Positions 7,305 to 9,457 of a stretch of DNA of 9,457 bases are shown here, one piece after another (position 1 is the first letter of the stretch; the number at the start of each line of letters is the position of its first letter). The notes under the pieces were generated by a model that saw only the letters and a program-made list of their open reading frames with translations, was not told the DNA's origin and searched no databases. A program made the position numbers and the translations under genes. The DNA lies in assembly GCA_043769275.1 (NCBI GenBank), contig JAYVJM010000017.1, forward strand, positions 1-9,457. Reading direction: 5' to 3'. The DNA comes from JAYVJM01 sp043769275 (GTDB lineage Bacteria > Pseudomonadota > Gammaproteobacteria > Pseudomonadales > UBA7239).

Positions 7305-7391
7305 ACCTATGCATCACCGTGGAGCACGCCTCGCTCACCAAAGCGACATTTATCGTAGACCGCGCCCCTCGCACCGAGCAAAAAAGCTGTT

Positions 7392-7397
7392 TAGAAT
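7392..7397 (+). promoter_or_regulatory. Possible -10 element for fdxA
   Basis: TAGAAT matches five of six consensus -10 bases and is followed by GGCCGCC. No convincing -35 lies at the right distance, so the assignment is tentative. The leader to fdxA would be about 75 bases. Confidence 0.25.
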
Positions 7398-7464
7398 GGC
7401 CGCCAGATTTTATGGCTGTTTTTACACTTAAGCCTACCACTTTAACGTATACCAGAATTTTTGC

Positions 7465-7469
7465 AGGAG
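7465..7469 (+). promoter_or_regulatory. Ribosome binding site of fdxA
   Basis: AGGAG lies 9 bases before ATG 7479. It fixes the fdxA start there rather than at the in-frame upstream TTG 7461, which itself lies before this site. Confidence 0.85.
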
Positions 7470-7478
7470 CTGTTTGTT

Positions 7479-7802
7479 ATGACCTTTGTTGTTGGCGAAA
7501 ATTGTATCAACTGCAAACACACGGATTGCGTAGAAGTATGTCCTGTTGACTGCTTTTATGAGGGGCCAAACTTTCTCGTTATTCATCCTGATGAGTGCAT
7601 AGATTGTGCGCTGTGCGAGCCTGAATGTCCGGTAAATGCGATTTACTCCGAAGATGAAGTGCCAGACACTCAGAAAGAGTTTATTGATTTAAATGCTGAT
7701 CTCGCTAAAAAATGGCCGAACATCACGCAAATGAAAGATGCCTTGCCAGATGCTGAGCAATGGAAAGACAAACCAAATAAGCTCGCGTTGTTGCTGCGCT
7801 GA
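7479..7802 (+). CDS. fdxA: Seven-iron ferredoxin FdxA ([3Fe-4S]/[4Fe-4S])
   Basis: FdxA is a small cytoplasmic electron carrier with one [3Fe-4S] and one [4Fe-4S] cluster, homologous to Azotobacter ferredoxin I. The 107 residues are the normal length. Cysteines fall where the family has them: C9, C17 and C50 for the three-iron cluster, and C21, C40, C43 and C46 for the four-iron cluster; C12 and C25 are the usual extra cysteines. Segments such as CVEVCPVDCFYEGPNFLVIH and ECIDCALCEPECP are nearly invariant in the family. The C-terminal half (about 58-107) is the acidic, Lys-rich extension of this type. The start is set by the AGGAG site. In Pseudomonas the gene sits next to mutS and rpoS; here it is followed by a kinase-like gene after 63 bases. 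I see no terminator between them, so co-transcription is possible. Its physiological partner is not evident. Confidence 0.97.
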   Translation: MTFVVGENCINCKHTDCVEVCPVDCFYEGPNFLVIHPDECIDCALCEPECPVNAIYSEDEVPDTQKEFIDLNADLAKKWPNITQMKDALPDAEQWKDKPNKLALLLR

Positions 7803-7865
7803 TACAAACAAGATACAAAAAATCTGTCGCAGCAGTGGTAGCCACAATAACACAGTCAGCGTAGG

Positions 7866-9143
7866 ATGAAATCCGTGTTAGACCAACTCCAGACAGCCTA
7901 CCAAGCTAGCCGTCGTGTTGCACAAACCACAGCAGCATTGCAGAAAAGTGGATGGCGCTGGTTGCGACATCGCAACACTCCGTTACCCGAGCTGGCATGC
8001 GACACAGTGATGGCACTAGGCTGCACTTATATTAAGCTAGGTCAATTAATCGCCAGTTCGCCCTCACTCTTTCCGCACAAATACGTGCAGGCATTTCAAG
8101 CCTGTCTCGACCAAACACCACCATTGCCGTTCAGCACCATAGAAAAAATCATCAAAGTCGAACTAGGATCGACCTTGACTCGCCATTATCGAGAAATTGA
8201 TCCTACTCCACTTGCTTCAGCATCCATCGCACAAGTGCATGCAGCTCGCTTACACAGCGGAGAAAATGTCGTTATAAAAGTCCAAAAACCAAATGTGGAA
8301 AATTTGCTGCGCACTGATTTTAATTTTATGAAGTTTTCAGCGCAGATGCTGGAAAAAATCAGCCGTCACATTCCACAATCATCCATTACCGATATGGTGG
8401 AGGAGATTCGCAATGGCATGTTGGAGGAATGCGATTTTTATAATGAAGCCGACAATATTGAATTGTACGCTCGCTTTTTAGCCGACAATAAAATTAAACA
8501 GGTCACGGTACCAAGGGTTTACCGCCAGTCGTCCACACGTCGCGTGCTGACAATGGAGCGCTTTTACGGTGTCTCCTTATCCAATAGCGAGGAAGTGCTC
8601 CGCTACAGCACAAACCCAGAAAAAGCTCTGGTTGATGCGCTAAATACTTGGTTTGCTAGCCTCACTCAGTGCCAGATTTACCATGCAGATTTACATGCAG
8701 GAAATGTGATGATGCTTACAGATGGCCGTATAGGCTTTATTGATTTTGGCATTGTCGGACGCATTTCAAAATCAACATGGACTGCTTTGCTATCTCTTAT
8801 CTCCACTGTACCCACCCGTGATTTTTTTGCTATTGCTCAGGCACTCGTGGGGATTGGCGCAACCAATCAAGCCGTAGATACTGCTACTTTGGCGCATGAT
8901 ATTGAGCAGCTATATCAACAGTTTCAGCATGAATCGAGCAGTGATGATTTTTTGAACGAGGTGGCATTACGCATTTCAACTATCGGCCGCCATCATGGAA
9001 TCCGCTTCCCGCGTGAATTTACTTTGCTGTTAAAACAGTTTTTGTATTTTGATCGCTACATTCGCCTGTTATCGCCAAACCTTAATGTTTTTAGTTCTGC
9101 CGCATTGGTTCCTGATACGCAGATTTTGGTTCTGTCGCATTAA
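7866..9143 (+). CDS. ABC1/AarF/UbiB-family atypical kinase, 3' end altered by IS insertion
   Basis: This is an ABC1-family (ADCK/UbiB) atypical protein-kinase-like ATPase. Such proteins are usually tied to quinone or lipid metabolism, but its substrate is unknown. Seen in order: the KxGQ motif as KLGQ (57-60), the Ala-rich nucleotide loop in LASASIAQVHAA (116-127), the beta3 lysine K138 in VVIKVQKP, an acidic helix EECDFYNEADN (187-197), the catalytic loop HADLHAGN (273-280) and the metal-binding DFG (293-295). No C-terminal membrane helices are present, unlike UbiB proper, so I give no symbol. ATG 7866 directly abuts a TAGG; GTG at codon 4 (7875) has better spacing to AGGA and may be the real start. 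The last codons (VLSH and TAA, 9129-9143) fall inside an IS6 terminal repeat that begins at 9128, so the native C-terminus has been replaced. All catalytic motifs are intact, so activity may survive. Confidence 0.9.
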   Translation: MKSVLDQLQTAYQASRRVAQTTAALQKSGWRWLRHRNTPLPELACDTVMALGCTYIKLGQLIASSPSLFPHKYVQAFQACLDQTPPLPFSTIEKIIKVELGSTLTRHYREIDPTPLASASIAQVHAARLHSGENVVIKVQKPNVENLLRTDFNFMKFSAQMLEKISRHIPQSSITDMVEEIRNGMLEECDFYNEADNIELYARFLADNKIKQVTVPRVYRQSSTRRVLTMERFYGVSLSNSEEVLRYSTNPEKALVDALNTWFASLTQCQIYHADLHAGNVMMLTDGRIGFIDFGIVGRISKSTWTALLSLISTVPTRDFFAIAQALVGIGATNQAVDTATLAHDIEQLYQQFQHESSSDDFLNEVALRISTIGRHHGIRFPREFTLLLKQFLYFDRYIRLLSPNLNVFSSAALVPDTQILVLSH

Positions 9144-9144
9144 C
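9128..9144 (+). repeat. Terminal inverted repeat of the IS6-family element
   Basis: The tip GGTTCTGTCGCA differs from the common IS6-family sequence GGTTCTGTTGCA at one base. Read in the kinase frame it supplies VLSH and a TAA stop. Its partner lies outside the window, so the pairing cannot be tested here. Confidence 0.75.
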
Positions 9145-9180
9145 TGTTAGCACCCAAGCATATAGCCTGTGAGCCTAAAA

Positions 9181-9457
9181 TCAGGCGGACTTATAGCCAG
9201 CCAATACACTTTTCGCAGCGTAAAATGACTTGAAGCCAAGCATGGATTTCGTTATTCGTTTTACCGCCCTGTGGTCTTGCTCGACGATATTGTTGAGGTA
9301 TTTTACCTGACGCACGATCATCGGCTTTTTCGTTGAGCTATTCATTTCATCAATGGCAGCTTTGTTTGCCCCGCTTTTATCCATAGTAACTTTTTCTGGA
9401 AAACCGTTGGCCAACATTGCCTTGTGAAAAAAGCGCATGGCCGCTGCTTTATCGCGT
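9181..9457 (-). CDS. IS6-family DDE transposase, C-terminal part
   Basis: The frame is open from the right edge to a TGA at 9181-9183. It encodes KDKAAA-MRFFHKAM, then VTMDKSGAN with the second catalytic Asp, then VRQVKYLNNIVEQDHRAVKR with the catalytic Glu about 32 residues later and the basic residues that follow it, then the LGFKSF segment. These are hallmarks of IS6-family transposases, which move by copy-in and form cointegrates and circular translocatable units. The protein ends LAGYKSA, a little shorter than the usual LAGIEL tail. The N-terminal half, including the helix-turn-helix and first Asp, lies beyond the edge. ATG 9438 is internal, not the real start. Confidence 0.9.
   Translation of the reverse strand, partial: RDKAAAMRFFHKAMLANGFPEKVTMDKSGANKAAIDEMNSSTKKPMIVRQVKYLNNIVEQDHRAVKRITKSMLGFKSFYAAKSVLAGYKSA
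9371..9457. repeat. 87-bp terminal direct repeat, right copy
   Basis: Identical to bases 1-87 in the same orientation and ends exactly at the window edge. It lies inside the transposase gene between the conserved AAKRFF-like and DKSGAN blocks. See the left copy for interpretation. Confidence 0.97.

Larger units (their letters stand above)
7223..7478. other. Divergent intergenic region between pilZ and fdxA
   Basis: This 256-bp region separates the minus-strand pilZ operon from plus-strand fdxA. It contains the pilZ promoter (7276-7304), the leader hairpin (7240-7255) and, near fdxA, a possible -10 (7392-7397). The overlapping plus-strand frame from 7319 has no family resemblance and is not taken as a gene. 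I see no other structure in it. Confidence 0.6.
9128..9457 (-). mobile_element. IS6-family insertion sequence, 3' part (runs off window)
   Basis: The element starts at 9128 with GGTTCTGTCGCATTAAC, very like the GGTTCTGTTGCA tip shared by many IS6-family terminal repeats. The transposase stop lies 53 bases inside, a spacing similar to IS26. The transposase reads toward this end on the minus strand and continues past the right edge, so the other terminal repeat is not visible. It interrupts the 3' end of the ABC1-family kinase gene. The 8 bases outside the tip (9120-9127, CAGATTTT) would be the expected target duplication. Confidence 0.82.

Noticed and set aside
7319..7549. Plus-strand 76-codon frame before and into fdxA
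   Set aside because: It overlaps the start of fdxA in another frame, has no ribosome site and resembles nothing known. The region is better read as the fdxA upstream region.
7803..7865. Terminator between fdxA and the kinase gene
   Set aside because: Only a 4-bp stem (GTGG-TAG-CCAC) is present with no following T-run.
1..9457. Reading the window as a complete small plasmid or phage genome because its ends match
   Set aside because: No replication, partition, mobilisation or phage gene is present, the genes are chromosomal housekeeping or secretion genes, and the matching ends lie inside an insertion sequence, a common cause of false circles.

Overview
The window looks like chromosomal DNA of a gammaproteobacterium of the Pseudomonadales/Cellvibrionales type. 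The evidence is a PilZ protein of the type IV pilus clade followed directly by a TatD-family nuclease gene (the order seen after holB in Pseudomonas), an FdxA seven-iron ferredoxin of the Azotobacter/Pseudomonas kind, and gsp genes in the usual C-D-E-F order. The genus cannot be fixed from sequence alone.

Layout. Positions 1 to about 101 are a fragment of an IS6-family transposase gene (minus strand), cut at its 5' side. From about 105 to 7222 everything is on the minus strand. In transcription order it reads pilZ (7222-6878), a tatD/ycfH-type nuclease (6878-6051), a 160-bp gap, gspC (5890-5177), gspD (5100-2944), gspE (2936-1404) and gspF (1398-175). A good sigma70-type promoter (7276-7304) drives pilZ and tatD, which overlap by one base. 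gspD, gspE and gspF are almost contiguous and are surely co-transcribed. A 256-bp divergent region separates pilZ from two plus-strand genes: fdxA (7479-7802) and an ABC1/AarF/UbiB-family atypical kinase (7866-9143). The kinase gene runs straight into the terminal inverted repeat of an IS6-family element at 9128, whose transposase gene (minus strand) runs off the right edge.

How the parts work together. GspC, D, E and F are the inner-membrane coupler, outer-membrane secretin, cytoplasmic ATPase and inner-membrane platform of a type II secretion system. The operon stops after gspF: no gspG pseudopilin or later gene is visible, and an IS6 remnant lies there instead. The system must be completed elsewhere or be broken.

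The most notable structure is at the edges. The first 87 bases are identical to the last 87 and lie inside the transposase gene in the same orientation. Either two direct IS copies bracket the segment, or the sequence closes on itself as a circle of about 9370 bp. With no replication gene and only chromosomal cargo, a repeat-induced false circle or an IS6-mediated rearrangement is more likely than a plasmid. I saw no CRISPR array, tRNA, rRNA or phage gene, and I found no clearly undescribed system.
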